Of a DNA stretch of 64,000 nt, positions 1 to 9,054 are shown piece after piece. The stretch covers positions 186,001-250,000 of the forward strand of contig NZ_LVWA01000003.1 of the NCBI RefSeq assembly GCF_001907195.1, in the 5' to 3' direction. The position numbers and the translations under genes were made by a program. Source of the DNA: Pontibacter flavimaris. Lineage in GTDB: Bacteria; Bacteroidota; Bacteroidia; Cytophagales; Hymenobacteraceae. Every line of letters begins with the position of its first letter. The first letter of the stretch is position 1. The notes beneath the pieces are model-generated. The model worked only from the letters and a program-made list of their open reading frames with translations, did no database searches and was not told where the DNA came from.

Positions 1-1
1 C

Positions 2-403
2 CTGAAAGGATATAAGGCATCCCTGCACCAAAGCATGGTAAAGGCTGTGGAGCGGGAAATGCAGGAGCGGGGTTATACCAAGGTTGAGCAGAACCCGGAT
101 GTGCTGGTGGCCTACGATGTGAGTGTGTCGGTGCCGGTGGAGAAGGATAAGCCCGAGAATTTTGCGGAAGGCTTTGGCTACAGCTACGGCTACATGAGCG
201 GCTACCGCTACGACTATGGCCATGCCGACATGCCCGGTTACCGCAGCGTGGACCTGTTCAAGGAGGGCACCCTGATCATCGACCTGATTAACCCGCGATC
301 GAAGATGCTGCTCTGGCGCGGCTGGGCCGAGGGGGCCATCAATCACAACGCCGGTTCAGGCGCGGTGCAGAAAAAGGTAGAAGAGGTGCTGGAGCAGCTG
401 TAG
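2..403 (+). CDS. DUF4136 domain protein (3' part; start lies upstream of the window)
   Basis: The reading frame is open from base 2, so this is the C-terminal part of a longer gene. An internal ATG at 35 is unlikely to be the true start. The end of the protein (EGTLIIDLINP then LLWRGWA) matches the DUF4136 family, small secreted or lipid-anchored envelope proteins of unknown role in Bacteroidota. A Tyr/Gly-rich loop (GYSYGYMSGYRYDYG) lies in the middle. The usual N-terminal lipobox would be outside the window. Family assignment is from recognised motifs; function is unknown. Confidence 0.8.
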   Translation: MKGYKASLHQSMVKAVEREMQERGYTKVEQNPDVLVAYDVSVSVPVEKDKPENFAEGFGYSYGYMSGYRYDYGHADMPGYRSVDLFKEGTLIIDLINPRSKMLLWRGWAEGAINHNAGSGAVQKKVEEVLEQL

Positions 404-434
404 TTTATACTTTCTTCCGAGGCACGCAATTCTT

Positions 435-2432
435 TTATTCTTTGATATAGTTACTGAAGCGTAACACGTCCGACGGCTTGCCGACCACATACACCAGGTC
501 GCCCCGCTGAAGCTGTGTGTCTGCATTGATGTCAAGTATAGTCTGCTCCATTCTTTTGATCGCTACCACCGTGATGGCAAACCTGTTCCGAATATTCGAC
601 TCAAGCAGTGGCTTGCCGACTATGTCTGGTTCTTTGGTGAAGATACGCAGGGAGGCCACCTCGATGTCAGGCAGGTCCACGCTGAGCGTTGCCATGCCCA
701 GGTTGCGGTTAGTGTTCAGGCTCCGGAGCATTTCGTAGTTATCGGCCCGGATGTTCTGCGTGAAAGCCTCAATCTCGTCACGCGGCATCAGGTATTTATT
801 CAGGGTGCGGGTAAAGATCTCTATACTTGTCTCAAACTCCTCCGGTATCACCTCATCTGCCCCAAGCCTGTAGTTCTCCTCCATTTCCTGCAGAAAGCGG
901 GTGCGCACGATGATGTGTGCTTTACCAGAAATCTCCCGGATAGTGGTGATGATGCGCTTGGTGGCCTCAGGGTCTGAGATGGCTATCACCACCACTCTGG
1001 CTTTATGTATATTGATGTGCGTCAGGATCATGGGGTGAACGGCGTCTCCGTAGACAATGGGTTCTCCTTTTTTCCCCTCGTGCTTAACTGTTGCGGCGTT
1101 CAGCTCCACTATCACATAGGGAATCCTGGCATACCTGGCGGCTTTGGCTACGTTCCGTCCGTTTATACCGAAGCCGATAATAATGATGTGGTCATCCAGA
1201 TCAGCGCGCAGGTCGCCGTGTGCGGCCTTGGGTTGCGTAGCGAAGGGCATCGGCTCCTGCTTCGTTGCAAAAGGGGAGGCGATCCTATCCGCCAGTTTTG
1301 GGGAGGCGCCCACCACAAAGGGGGTAAGGGCCATGGTCAGCAGCGACACGGACAGAAAGTACTGGTACGTTTCCGGCGACAGTAGGCCCGTGCTTATGCC
1401 CGTTTTAGAAAGTATGAACGCAAACTCCCCCACCTGAAAAAGCGAAAGTCCCACCAATAGCGACACCCGCAGCGGATACTGCAGAATGCGGGCAGCCAGG
1501 GTAGCCACCATGCCCTTCAGCAGAAATGTGAGCAAGGTGAACAGCAGGACTATGGGCAGGTGCTGCAGCAGAAAGTTAAAGTCGAGCAGCATACCGATCG
1601 ATACGAAGAAGAAGCTTGTGAAAATCTCGCGAAAGGGCAGGATGTTGCTGGTGGCCTGGTGGCTATACTCTGACTCTGAAATAATGATACCCGCCATAAA
1701 GGCACCCAAGGCCAGAGAGAGGCCAAGGCTGGAGGTAAGCCAGGTTACGGCAAAGCAGATGACCACGATACTTAGTATAAAGAGCTCCTTGCTTTTGGTT
1801 TTTGCCACCTGGTACAGCAGGCGCGGCACCAGGTAGCGCGCGCTTATCAGTACAAACACAATCACGAAGGCGCCCTTCAAGGCCATTAGAAGCAGCGCCG
1901 TGGCTATGTTCTCTGAGCCTCCAGCCATCAGCGGGGTCAGCAACATCATAGGAACGACGACAATATCCTGGAAAATCAGAATGCCAAGCACCACGCGCCC
2001 CTGCGGACTATTTAGCTCGCCGCTGTCCTGGAGTAGCCTTAATACGATGGCCGTACTGCTCAGCGCAATCAGGAAGCCCATAAAAACGGCCTCTCCCCAG
2101 CTATACCGAAGGATTACCATTACCAGCGCCACCAATCCTATCGTGGCCAGCACCTGTGTGGTGCCGCCAAGCAGCACCGTGCGCTTTATGATGGCCAACT
2201 GCTTCAACGAGAACTCCATACCGATGATAAAGAGCAGCAGAATCACACCTATCTCAGCCAGGATCTCAATATTGTTGGAATTGGCGACAAGGCTAAGCCC
2301 ATGTGGGCCGGCAATTACTCCGGTAGCCAGAAAGCCAAGTAGCGTGGGCAGTTTAAAGCGCTGGAAAAGCAGAATGACAATTACCGATAGGCCAAGGATA
2401 ATGACTGTATCTGAAAGTAAAGGTGTCTCCAT
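435..2432 (-). CDS. Kef-type K+/H+ antiporter (CPA2 family) with RCK domains
   Basis: Inner-membrane cation:proton antiporter of 665 aa. Residues 1-385 form about 12 hydrophobic segments of the Na_H_Exchanger fold. A TrkA-N (RCK) nucleotide-binding domain follows at about 414-530, with the Rossmann start HIIIIGFGINGRNVA, then a TrkA-C domain at about 590-665. This is the KefB/KefC architecture, in which the RCK part gates the channel-like membrane domain in response to NAD(H) or glutathione adducts. No KefF/KefG partner is adjacent, so the ligand cannot be told. Its stop lies 32 bp from that of the convergent DUF4136 gene. Confidence 0.9.
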   Translation of the reverse strand: METPLLSDTVIILGLSVIVILLFQRFKLPTLLGFLATGVIAGPHGLSLVANSNNIEILAEIGVILLLFIIGMEFSLKQLAIIKRTVLLGGTTQVLATIGLVALVMVILRYSWGEAVFMGFLIALSSTAIVLRLLQDSGELNSPQGRVVLGILIFQDIVVVPMMLLTPLMAGGSENIATALLLMALKGAFVIVFVLISARYLVPRLLYQVAKTKSKELFILSIVVICFAVTWLTSSLGLSLALGAFMAGIIISESEYSHQATSNILPFREIFTSFFFVSIGMLLDFNFLLQHLPIVLLFTLLTFLLKGMVATLAARILQYPLRVSLLVGLSLFQVGEFAFILSKTGISTGLLSPETYQYFLSVSLLTMALTPFVVGASPKLADRIASPFATKQEPMPFATQPKAAHGDLRADLDDHIIIIGFGINGRNVAKAARYARIPYVIVELNAATVKHEGKKGEPIVYGDAVHPMILTHINIHKARVVVIAISDPEATKRIITTIREISGKAHIIVRTRFLQEMEENYRLGADEVIPEEFETSIEIFTRTLNKYLMPRDEIEAFTQNIRADNYEMLRSLNTNRNLGMATLSVDLPDIEVASLRIFTKEPDIVGKPLLESNIRNRFAITVVAIKRMEQTILDINADTQLQRGDLVYVVGKPSDVLRFSNYIKE

Positions 2433-2528
2433 ATCAAGCGTTGCTTCGTGATGTTGGTGTACTAAAGCAGGTACTGGCCTATGATGCTTTCAGAAAGTAT
2501 ATCGTCTTGTTTCAGCTAATGTCCTGGT

Positions 2529-3182
2529 CTACCTACGACCTTCCCACTCGGCGTAGAATTGCTCCAGGAATCCTTCCATGTACTGGTGGCGCTGCTGCGC
2601 TATTTCTCGGGCAGAGGCAGTGTGCATGCGTTCTTTCAGGAGCAAAAGCTTTTCGTAGAAGTGGTTGATGGTGGGGGCGCTGCTGCCCTTGTACGCCTCG
2701 AATGATTCGTGCAGCTCGGGTTTTATGCCTGGGTTATACATTTCGCGGTTCCGGTGCCCGCCATAGGCAAAGGTGCGGGCAACACCAATGGCGCCAATGG
2801 CATCGAGACGGTCAGCGTCCTGCACTATCTTTCCCTCCAGTGTGGGCATGGCCGAGGAGGTGCCGGCCCCTTTAAAGGAAAGGTCCCGAATGATGCTGCA
2901 GACATGGCAAATCACCTCTTCCGGCACCTGTTGTTGCTCGAGCCATTCCCTTGCTATGCGCGGACCCACGGTCTCATCCCCGTCATGGAATTTATGGTCG
3001 CCCACATCATGCAGCAGCGCGGCCAACTCCACCACGTATACATTGGCTTTCTCTGATGCGGCAATGTTCTTGGCGTTATTCCACACCCGCAGCACATGCC
3101 ACCAGTCATGCCCCGTTCCCTCGCCGGACATGAGCTCCCGCACATACTTTTCTGCTGCGCTTATAGTTTCTCTGTTACACAT
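2529..3182 (-). CDS. HD-domain metal-dependent phosphohydrolase (YedJ-like)
   Basis: Cytoplasmic HD-superfamily hydrolase, 217 aa. The metal-binding pattern is visible: His29 in HDWWHVLRVW, the His58-Asp59 doublet in LAALLHDVGD, and a distal Asp near 122-127 (QDADRLDAIG). The order H...HD...D and the length fit the YedJ/YpgQ subgroup, some members of which hydrolyse nucleotides. The substrate here is unknown. It starts at ATG 3182 and sits upstream of the antiporter on the same strand, separated by about 100 bp, so a shared transcript is possible but unproven. Confidence 0.88.
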   Translation of the reverse strand: MCNRETISAAEKYVRELMSGEGTGHDWWHVLRVWNNAKNIAASEKANVYVVELAALLHDVGDHKFHDGDETVGPRIAREWLEQQQVPEEVICHVCSIIRDLSFKGAGTSSAMPTLEGKIVQDADRLDAIGAIGVARTFAYGGHRNREMYNPGIKPELHESFEAYKGSSAPTINHFYEKLLLLKERMHTASAREIAQQRHQYMEGFLEQFYAEWEGRR

Positions 3183-3254
3183 GGCTACCTTTATACTTTA
3201 TCAGCTTAAAGCTAATGAAAATCTTAAACCTGACGAAGTATGGAATAAGGGGCT

Positions 3255-3716
3255 TTATACTTCCACCTCTTCCCTTGGTTTTGTCTCTAAACTATGAACC
3301 TTCAGCTGTCCTTCCAGCAGGTCGGCCCAGGTCTCTAAGTATAGCACCACGTCGTCGCGCAGGTTATGTTTCAGGTGCCGGCAGTGCTGCGGCAACCGGG
3401 CTGTTACAGACGGATCAGAGAGCGTTTCCAGGTGCGCCAGGTCCTCCCGGGTAATGCCCATGTCCCGCATCTGGTCGATGATTTCATCCAGCGGCAGGCC
3501 ACTCTGCGGGCAGTAGTCGCGCAGCTGCTCGCGCCAATCGCCGTAGCGCCACATGGCCGCGCCATGTATCTGGCCCTTAGAATTCCGGGTGATGGTTTGG
3601 GCCAGGTGGCCGCAGTTGCAGCTGCCCATGTGCCCCCATTCATACCTTGCGCCCCCGCGCAGCCTTCCGGCGGTTTCGCGCAGAGCCTCTAGCAGCACTA
3701 TAGAACTTCTTGCCAT
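3255..3716 (-). CDS. Conserved hypothetical protein with an N-terminal CxCxH motif
   Basis: A 153-aa soluble protein I do not recognise by name. It has no signal peptide or membrane segment. Near residues 30-40 it carries G-S-Cys33-N-Cys35-G-His37, which could bind metal, and a Trp/Tyr-rich stretch follows (MWRYGDWREQLRDYC). The C-terminal half is acidic and probably helical. ATG 3716 is the only good start. It is on the same strand as the HD hydrolase and about 70 bp upstream of it. Reality is supported by clean coding over its length and the strand layout; function is unknown. Confidence 0.7.
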   Translation of the reverse strand: MARSSIVLLEALRETAGRLRGGARYEWGHMGSCNCGHLAQTITRNSKGQIHGAAMWRYGDWREQLRDYCPQSGLPLDEIIDQMRDMGITREDLAHLETLSDPSVTARLPQHCRHLKHNLRDDVVLYLETWADLLEGQLKVHSLETKPREEVEV

Positions 3717-3844
3717 GGTTTGGATGCCATAATGGTGAATAAAGTATAGGTGCCGGATGGGGCAGGGAGGAATTAAGCCAGGCCTCCCTTTTAATACCCA
3801 TCATCAATTTGTTCCTTTGTAGTATATCCGTTAGAAATGGTCAA

Positions 3845-4720
3845 ATGTTCAGGTTTCTTTTAAGATTGATGTTGCTTAAATCCCTTTCTGAGCACGCCCT
3901 TTACACAATTTATACTTTCGCGGTGCTGCTTCTTTTATACTTTGCCCCACACGCCGCACAGGGCCAGATCCTCAACATTGAGCGTTCCCGCGTGGATCCT
4001 GATTCGGCGGGGTACTTCACGGGCACAGGAGGACTTAGCTTTTCTATGTTTAACCGGAATGCTGGCAAGGACAACCCCAACAACTACCTGCAGCTCACTT
4101 TTAACGGCGATTTGGCTTATATCTCTGAGAAACACAGTTACCTGCTGCTCAATTACTACAATTACCTGCTCGTCAACTACGACTCTGAGGAACTCCGTAA
4201 CACTGTAGCCAGCACGGGCTACTCGCACTTCCGTGTGAATTTCATGCGCAAGAAGCGACTGTCTTACGAGCTTTTCGCCCAGACGCAGGCCGATAAGGCG
4301 CGGGGGCTCGAGTTCCGCACGTTGGCCGGGGGAGGAGTCCGGTACCGTGTGCTCCGGAGCCAAAATAGCAGTCTATACGTTGGAACAGGCTTTATGCACG
4401 AGCACGAGGAGTGGGAGAATCCCGAACTGGAACAGCGGCTGATTGCGGCCAACTTGCTCAAATCCACAAACTACGTAAGCGGCAAGGTAAAGCTTAACGA
4501 GCAGGTAAGCACAGAGGGCATCGTGTACTACCAGTTCGGGTATGATGATGCCATCAGCAGGCTCCGCAACCGGGTAAGCGGGGATGTGACGCTGCAGGTA
4601 CGGCTCACTAACAAGTTCTCCTTTAAGACCAACTTCAGCTGTGTTTACGAAGATGAGCCGATTGTTCCAGTTACCAGGTTTGTGTATGCTATTTCGAACG
4701 GCATACAGGTGCAGTTTTAA
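3845..4720 (+). CDS. DUF481-family outer-membrane beta-barrel protein
   Basis: Predicted outer-membrane barrel of about 291 aa. A hydrophobic N-terminus is followed by alternating amphipathic strands, for example YLQLTFNGDLAYISEKHSYLLLNYYNYLL, and the sequence ends in VQF, a typical barrel C-terminus with a terminal Phe. The pattern fits DUF481 (salt-induced outer-membrane protein, YdiY-like). I place the start at ATG 3845; a TTG at 3809 is also in frame but is less likely. It lies 138 bp upstream of the exopolysaccharide export genes on the same strand and may belong with them, although the gap allows a separate promoter. Confidence 0.8.
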   Translation: MFRFLLRLMLLKSLSEHALYTIYTFAVLLLLYFAPHAAQGQILNIERSRVDPDSAGYFTGTGGLSFSMFNRNAGKDNPNNYLQLTFNGDLAYISEKHSYLLLNYYNYLLVNYDSEELRNTVASTGYSHFRVNFMRKKRLSYELFAQTQADKARGLEFRTLAGGGVRYRVLRSQNSSLYVGTGFMHEHEEWENPELEQRLIAANLLKSTNYVSGKVKLNEQVSTEGIVYYQFGYDDAISRLRNRVSGDVTLQVRLTNKFSFKTNFSCVYEDEPIVPVTRFVYAISNGIQVQF

Positions 4721-4858
4721 GCGCGGAAACTAAATTTAATTGTAGTTAATTCTGCTTACTCCCGCAATATTTTCATAATTTTACCATTTGAGTCGATAGA
4801 ACTCATAAAATAAAATAACCAGTGGGTTCATTTTAATTAGCAAGGAATAACATAACTG

Positions 4859-5641
4859 ATGCGCAAAACCCTTATCGCATGGTGGTTCGTACTTGGCATG
4901 GCAATGTTTGCCTCCTGCGTTCCACAGAAAAAGCTCCTCCTGTTGCAGGAGAACCCCGAGGTGAAGGACCAGGGCGAGGCAGACGAGCTTTTAAAGACTT
5001 TTGACCTCAAAAAACCAGTTTATACCCTCAGAGCAGGCGATGTGCTGTCGCTACGGGTACAGACCACCACCCCGCAGGAGTATGACTTCCTGAGTGCCGG
5101 TACCACCACTTTCGGTGCCACAGACCCTGTGTTAGATGGTTATACGATTGATGAGGCAGGAGATATCCTGCTTCCGGTAGTGGGCAAAGTCCGTCTTGGG
5201 GGGCTCTCTATGCCGGATGCCCGCATAGCCGTTACCGATGCACTGAAGCCTTACCTGGCGAACCCAACCGTAAACCTCCGCCTGCTCACCTTCCGCTACA
5301 CCATCGTAGGAGAGGTGGGTCGCCAGGGCCAGTTCACGACTTACCAGGATAATATCAACATGATGGAGGCCATTGCCACGGCAGGCGGATTGAATCCTTA
5401 TGCTAACCGGGGCGAGATTAAGCTTATTCGCTACGAGGAAGGGAAGGCTAAGATGTATGCTTTCAGCCTGCTGGATGAGGATATGCTGGCCATGAACAAT
5501 TTTTACCTGCAGCCGGATGATATGATTGTGGTTGACCCGCTTCCGGCCAAGTTCATCCGCGAAAATGTACTAGGGACTTTCTCACTGGGCTTTGGCATAA
5601 TTGCCTCCGCAGTTCTTCTTTTCACCAGACTCTCAAGATAA
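4859..5641 (+). CDS. Wza/BexD-like polysaccharide export lipoprotein
   Basis: Outer-membrane auxiliary lipoprotein for exopolysaccharide or capsule export, 260 aa. The signal peptide ends in the lipobox F-A-S-Cys20. A Poly_export domain (about 55-135, beginning YTLRAGDVLSLRV) is followed by an SLBB domain (about 140-220, FRYTIVGEVGRQGQF) and one C-terminal hydrophobic helix (about 236-256). Wza-type proteins form the periplasm-spanning channel that works with a Wzc-type kinase. That kinase is the next gene, starting 9 bp after this stop, so the two are clearly co-transcribed. Confidence 0.93.
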   Translation: MRKTLIAWWFVLGMAMFASCVPQKKLLLLQENPEVKDQGEADELLKTFDLKKPVYTLRAGDVLSLRVQTTTPQEYDFLSAGTTTFGATDPVLDGYTIDEAGDILLPVVGKVRLGGLSMPDARIAVTDALKPYLANPTVNLRLLTFRYTIVGEVGRQGQFTTYQDNINMMEAIATAGGLNPYANRGEIKLIRYEEGKAKMYAFSLLDEDMLAMNNFYLQPDDMIVVDPLPAKFIRENVLGTFSLGFGIIASAVLLFTRLSR

Positions 5642-5650
5642 CTATCTAAG

Positions 5651-8023
5651 TTGGAATCTACTTTTAATCCCGAAGAAAACAGCTTCATTGATTTTAAAGC
5701 GCTCTTAAACGCGGCCATCTCCAAATGGTACCTGTTCGTTTTAGGCGCTGTTATAGCTCTGTCTGCTGCCTATCTGATCAACCGGTACACCGTGCCCGAG
5801 TACGAGGTTTCCTCTTCTGTCATGTTTTCGGGCGAGGCTAACAATGGCGCTGCCGCTGCACTCCTGTTTGGAAATGAGATGTTTAAGGGCACGCAGGGCC
5901 TTACCAATGAGTCAATCTTATTGAAGACGAAATCGCTGGCGCGCAAGACGCTGGATAAGCTTGATTTTCAGGTAAGCTATTACATAAAAGGCAATGTGTT
6001 GCTCTTAGAGGCCTATAAAGGCGATGCCCCCATACACGTGGTGTTTGACTCTGCTGCGGCAGACATTCCGTACAATGTCATGTTCAAGATTGCTCTGCTT
6101 GATGAAGGAAATTATACCTTGTCTTCTGAGAATTTAGGCTGGAACGCCAAGGTTGCCGACAAGACGTATAAATTCGGGCAGTCTTACCTGATAGATGGCT
6201 TTGCTTTTACGATAGAGTTACTGAAGCCGGAGCCTTTCTCCGGAAATGAGGTCATGTTTTCCATTAACAAGCTGGATGACTTGGCGAAGCAGTACGCTTC
6301 CAGTCTTTCAGTTGCACCTTATGGGGGCGATGCCTCTGCTCTGGTAATGACGGTGGCGGGTACGACCCCTAAAAAGGATGTTGATTACCTGAACGCTCAC
6401 ATGGAGACTTACAGGCAGAACAACCTGGATATCAAGAACGCCAAGGCTATCGGAACCCTTAATTTCATCGATCTTCAGCTACAGCAAATCGGGGATTCCC
6501 TGTATTTCATAGAGTCGAGGCTGGAGGAGTTTAAGCAGCGTAACGCCGCCATGGATCTTAGTGCCGCAGGCGCCAAGGTGGCCGGTGAGTTAGAGGCTCT
6601 GGAGCAGCGGAAAGCGGAATTGCTGCTAACTGCCCGTTACTACGATTACTTATCCACCTACCTTAGCAAGGAAAATCCAGAGGAAGTGATTCAGGCGCCG
6701 GCTACTTTGGGCGTAAGCGATCCGGTATTGAACGCCCTGGTGACCCAACTCGTGACGCTACAAACAGAGCTAAGTGTCGCCTCTACCGGTCAGGGACAGG
6801 AGAACCCCGGCATCAAGATCAAGCGCCAGCAACTGAATGAGGTAAGGGCCTCGTTGTTGGAGAACCTGAACAGTTTGAAAGACGCGAATCAGATCGGCTT
6901 GCGCAACTTGGATCAGCGGATAAACGTGGCTGCGGCGGAGATGCAAAAGCTTCCTTCCTCTGAGCGGCAATTGATCAATATCCAGCGCCTCTATAGCTTA
7001 AGTGAGAACCTGTACGTTTTCCTGATGGAGAAGCGCACTGAGGCCGGTATCTCTAAGGCCGCCAATACTTCTGATATCACGATTTTGAGAGAGGCGTCTG
7101 TGAGCAAGCAAACAGCCCCGCTGCCGCTCCGCAACTATGGGATTGCGCTTGCCATTGGCTTGGGCCTTCCGTTTGCCTTTATATTTATAAAGGAACTGAT
7201 GAACAATAAGATCCATACGGTGGAGGATATTGCTAAGTACACGGCGCTGCCTTTGCTGGGTCTTGTCGGCCATAATAAAAAGGAGGACAACCTGCTCGCT
7301 AACCTGAGCCCGAAATCGGCCTTGGCAGAAGCGTTCCGGACAGTGCGCTCAAACCTGCGCTATATGACTGGCGTGACGGATACGGCTTCGGAAGGAGGAA
7401 AGATAATCGTGATTACTTCTTCCATAAGCGGGGAGGGAAAAACATTCTCTGCCAAGAACCTGGCTTACATTATCTCTATCTCCGGGGAGCGGACGCTGCT
7501 GGTTAATGCAGATATGCGGAAGCCGAACAATAATTCTGACCTGGGCGTGAGCAGCAGCATGGGCCTGAGCAATTACCTGGCAGGGCATATTTCCATGGAG
7601 GAGGTGATTCACACAACCATCCAGGAAAACCTACACGTGCTTCCTTCCGGCGACATTCCGCCAAACCCTTCAGAACTGCTGTTGAGTAACCGTATGTCGG
7701 ATCTTATTGTGGAGTTGAAGAAGCGCTATGATTACATCATCATGGATACGCCGCCGGTGGGTATACTTTCAGACGGCCTGGAACTGATGCAGATATCAGA
7801 CGCTAACGTCTTCATGGTGCGCCAGGACTATACGATAAAGGACTTCATAAAAAATGTGCAGTTGCAGCATGAGTCGGGAAAGATTCGTAACACAGCCATA
7901 CTTTTCAATGACGTTGATTATAAGAAGCTAAACTATGGTTATGGCTACGGTTACGGCTACGGTTATGGTTATTATGCTGAAGATAACGAAACAAAGTCTT
8001 GGTGGAAACGAATAAGGGGGTAA
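5651..8023 (+). CDS. Wzc-like polysaccharide co-polymerase / BY-type tyrosine kinase
   Basis: Inner-membrane chain-length regulator fused to a bacterial tyrosine kinase, 790 aa. It has an N-terminal Wzz domain with TM1 at about 25-45, a long periplasmic coiled-coil region, and TM2 at about 497-513. The kinase domain follows: Walker A SSISGEGKT at about 590, Walker A' LLVNADMRKP at about 617, and Walker B YIIMDTPPV near 700. The tyrosine cluster expected at the C-terminus is here a (YG)n run at about 763-776. The TTG start at 5651 is chosen because no ATG precedes the conserved N-terminus. In this family, autophosphorylation of the tyrosine tail controls polymer length and export. Confidence 0.93.
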   Translation: MESTFNPEENSFIDFKALLNAAISKWYLFVLGAVIALSAAYLINRYTVPEYEVSSSVMFSGEANNGAAAALLFGNEMFKGTQGLTNESILLKTKSLARKTLDKLDFQVSYYIKGNVLLLEAYKGDAPIHVVFDSAAADIPYNVMFKIALLDEGNYTLSSENLGWNAKVADKTYKFGQSYLIDGFAFTIELLKPEPFSGNEVMFSINKLDDLAKQYASSLSVAPYGGDASALVMTVAGTTPKKDVDYLNAHMETYRQNNLDIKNAKAIGTLNFIDLQLQQIGDSLYFIESRLEEFKQRNAAMDLSAAGAKVAGELEALEQRKAELLLTARYYDYLSTYLSKENPEEVIQAPATLGVSDPVLNALVTQLVTLQTELSVASTGQGQENPGIKIKRQQLNEVRASLLENLNSLKDANQIGLRNLDQRINVAAAEMQKLPSSERQLINIQRLYSLSENLYVFLMEKRTEAGISKAANTSDITILREASVSKQTAPLPLRNYGIALAIGLGLPFAFIFIKELMNNKIHTVEDIAKYTALPLLGLVGHNKKEDNLLANLSPKSALAEAFRTVRSNLRYMTGVTDTASEGGKIIVITSSISGEGKTFSAKNLAYIISISGERTLLVNADMRKPNNNSDLGVSSSMGLSNYLAGHISMEEVIHTTIQENLHVLPSGDIPPNPSELLLSNRMSDLIVELKKRYDYIIMDTPPVGILSDGLELMQISDANVFMVRQDYTIKDFIKNVQLQHESGKIRNTAILFNDVDYKKLNYGYGYGYGYGYGYYAEDNETKSWWKRIRG

Positions 8024-8038
8024 TTCTCCTTATTCGTT
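8007..8038 (+). terminator. Hairpin across the wzc-like stop codon (possible attenuator)
   Basis: Perfect 11-bp arms (AACGAATAAGG at 8007-8017 and CCTTATTCGTT at 8028-8038) enclose the TAA stop of the kinase gene. There is no clear run of T after it, so it is a weak terminator at best. It could partly separate expression of the export genes from the sugar-nucleotide genes downstream, or protect the upstream mRNA from 3' decay. Confidence 0.45.
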
Positions 8039-8062
8039 ATTATACCTTTCGTCAAATACTTT

Positions 8063-8998
8063 ATGCATAAAGATTCTAAAATATACGTGGCGGGCCATAG
8101 AGGAATGGTCGGCTCCGCCATCGTGCGCAAGCTCGAGCAAGAGGGCTTCACCCATATCATCACCCGCACATCCAGCGAACTGGACCTGAGAAGCCAACAG
8201 GCGGTGGAGGACTTCTTTGAAGAGGAGCAGCCAGAATTTGTATTCCTTGCCGCCGCTAAAGTAGGGGGCATACAGGCCAATAACACCTTCCGCGCCGATT
8301 TCCTCTACGACAACCTCATGATCGAGGCCAACATCATCCATGCGGCACACAAGTATGGCGTGGAGAAGCTCATGTTCCTGGGCTCCTCCTGCATCTACCC
8401 GAAGCTGGCGCCCCAGCCGCTGAAGGAAGAGTACCTGCTGACAGGTCCGCTGGAGCAGACCAACGAGCCCTACGCCATCGCCAAGATAGCCGGCATCAAG
8501 CTCTGCGAGGCTTACCACGACCAGTACGGCTGCAACTTCATCAGCGTGATGCCCACCAACCTCTACGGCTACAACGACAACTACGACCTGAATAACTCCC
8601 ACGTGCTGCCGGCGCTTATCCGCAAGTTCCATGAGGCGAAGGAGAATGGCGCCAACACCGTGACCGTGTGGGGCACCGGCAACCCGCGCCGTGAGTTCCT
8701 TTTTGCCGACGACCTGGCCGAGGCTTGCCTCTACCTGATGGAGCACTACAATGGCAGGGAACTGGTAAACGTCGGTACAGGGGAGGACATCACCATAAAA
8801 GAACTGGCGTTACTGATAAAAGACGTGGTGGGGTTTGAGGGAGAGATGCAGTTTGATACTTCTAAACCGGATGGCACGCCCCGTAAGCTAATGGACGTTT
8901 CTAAATTGCATTCCATTGGCTTTAAGCACTCTACAGATTTAGAGGAAGGAATCTCGCTCGCCTACGAAGATTTTAAGAACAAAATCGTGGAAGTATAG
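8063..8998 (+). CDS. fcl: GDP-L-fucose synthase
   Basis: Cytoplasmic 3,5-epimerase/4-reductase that converts GDP-4-keto-6-deoxy-D-mannose to GDP-L-fucose with NADPH; 311 aa, a normal length. It is an extended SDR protein with the nucleotide-binding motif GHRGMVGSA (about 11-19), SSCIYPK (about 109-115) and the catalytic pair Tyr-xxx-Lys in YAIAKIAG (about 136-140). It lies 39 bp after the kinase gene and is followed by gmd, which makes its substrate. The fcl-then-gmd order does not affect the pathway. Confidence 0.96.
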   Translation: MHKDSKIYVAGHRGMVGSAIVRKLEQEGFTHIITRTSSELDLRSQQAVEDFFEEEQPEFVFLAAAKVGGIQANNTFRADFLYDNLMIEANIIHAAHKYGVEKLMFLGSSCIYPKLAPQPLKEEYLLTGPLEQTNEPYAIAKIAGIKLCEAYHDQYGCNFISVMPTNLYGYNDNYDLNNSHVLPALIRKFHEAKENGANTVTVWGTGNPRREFLFADDLAEACLYLMEHYNGRELVNVGTGEDITIKELALLIKDVVGFEGEMQFDTSKPDGTPRKLMDVSKLHSIGFKHSTDLEEGISLAYEDFKNKIVEV

Positions 8999-9054
8999 TA
9001 TACATACCCGTTTACTATAACACTTCACATCACTTATTTCAAACCCTTTACATA

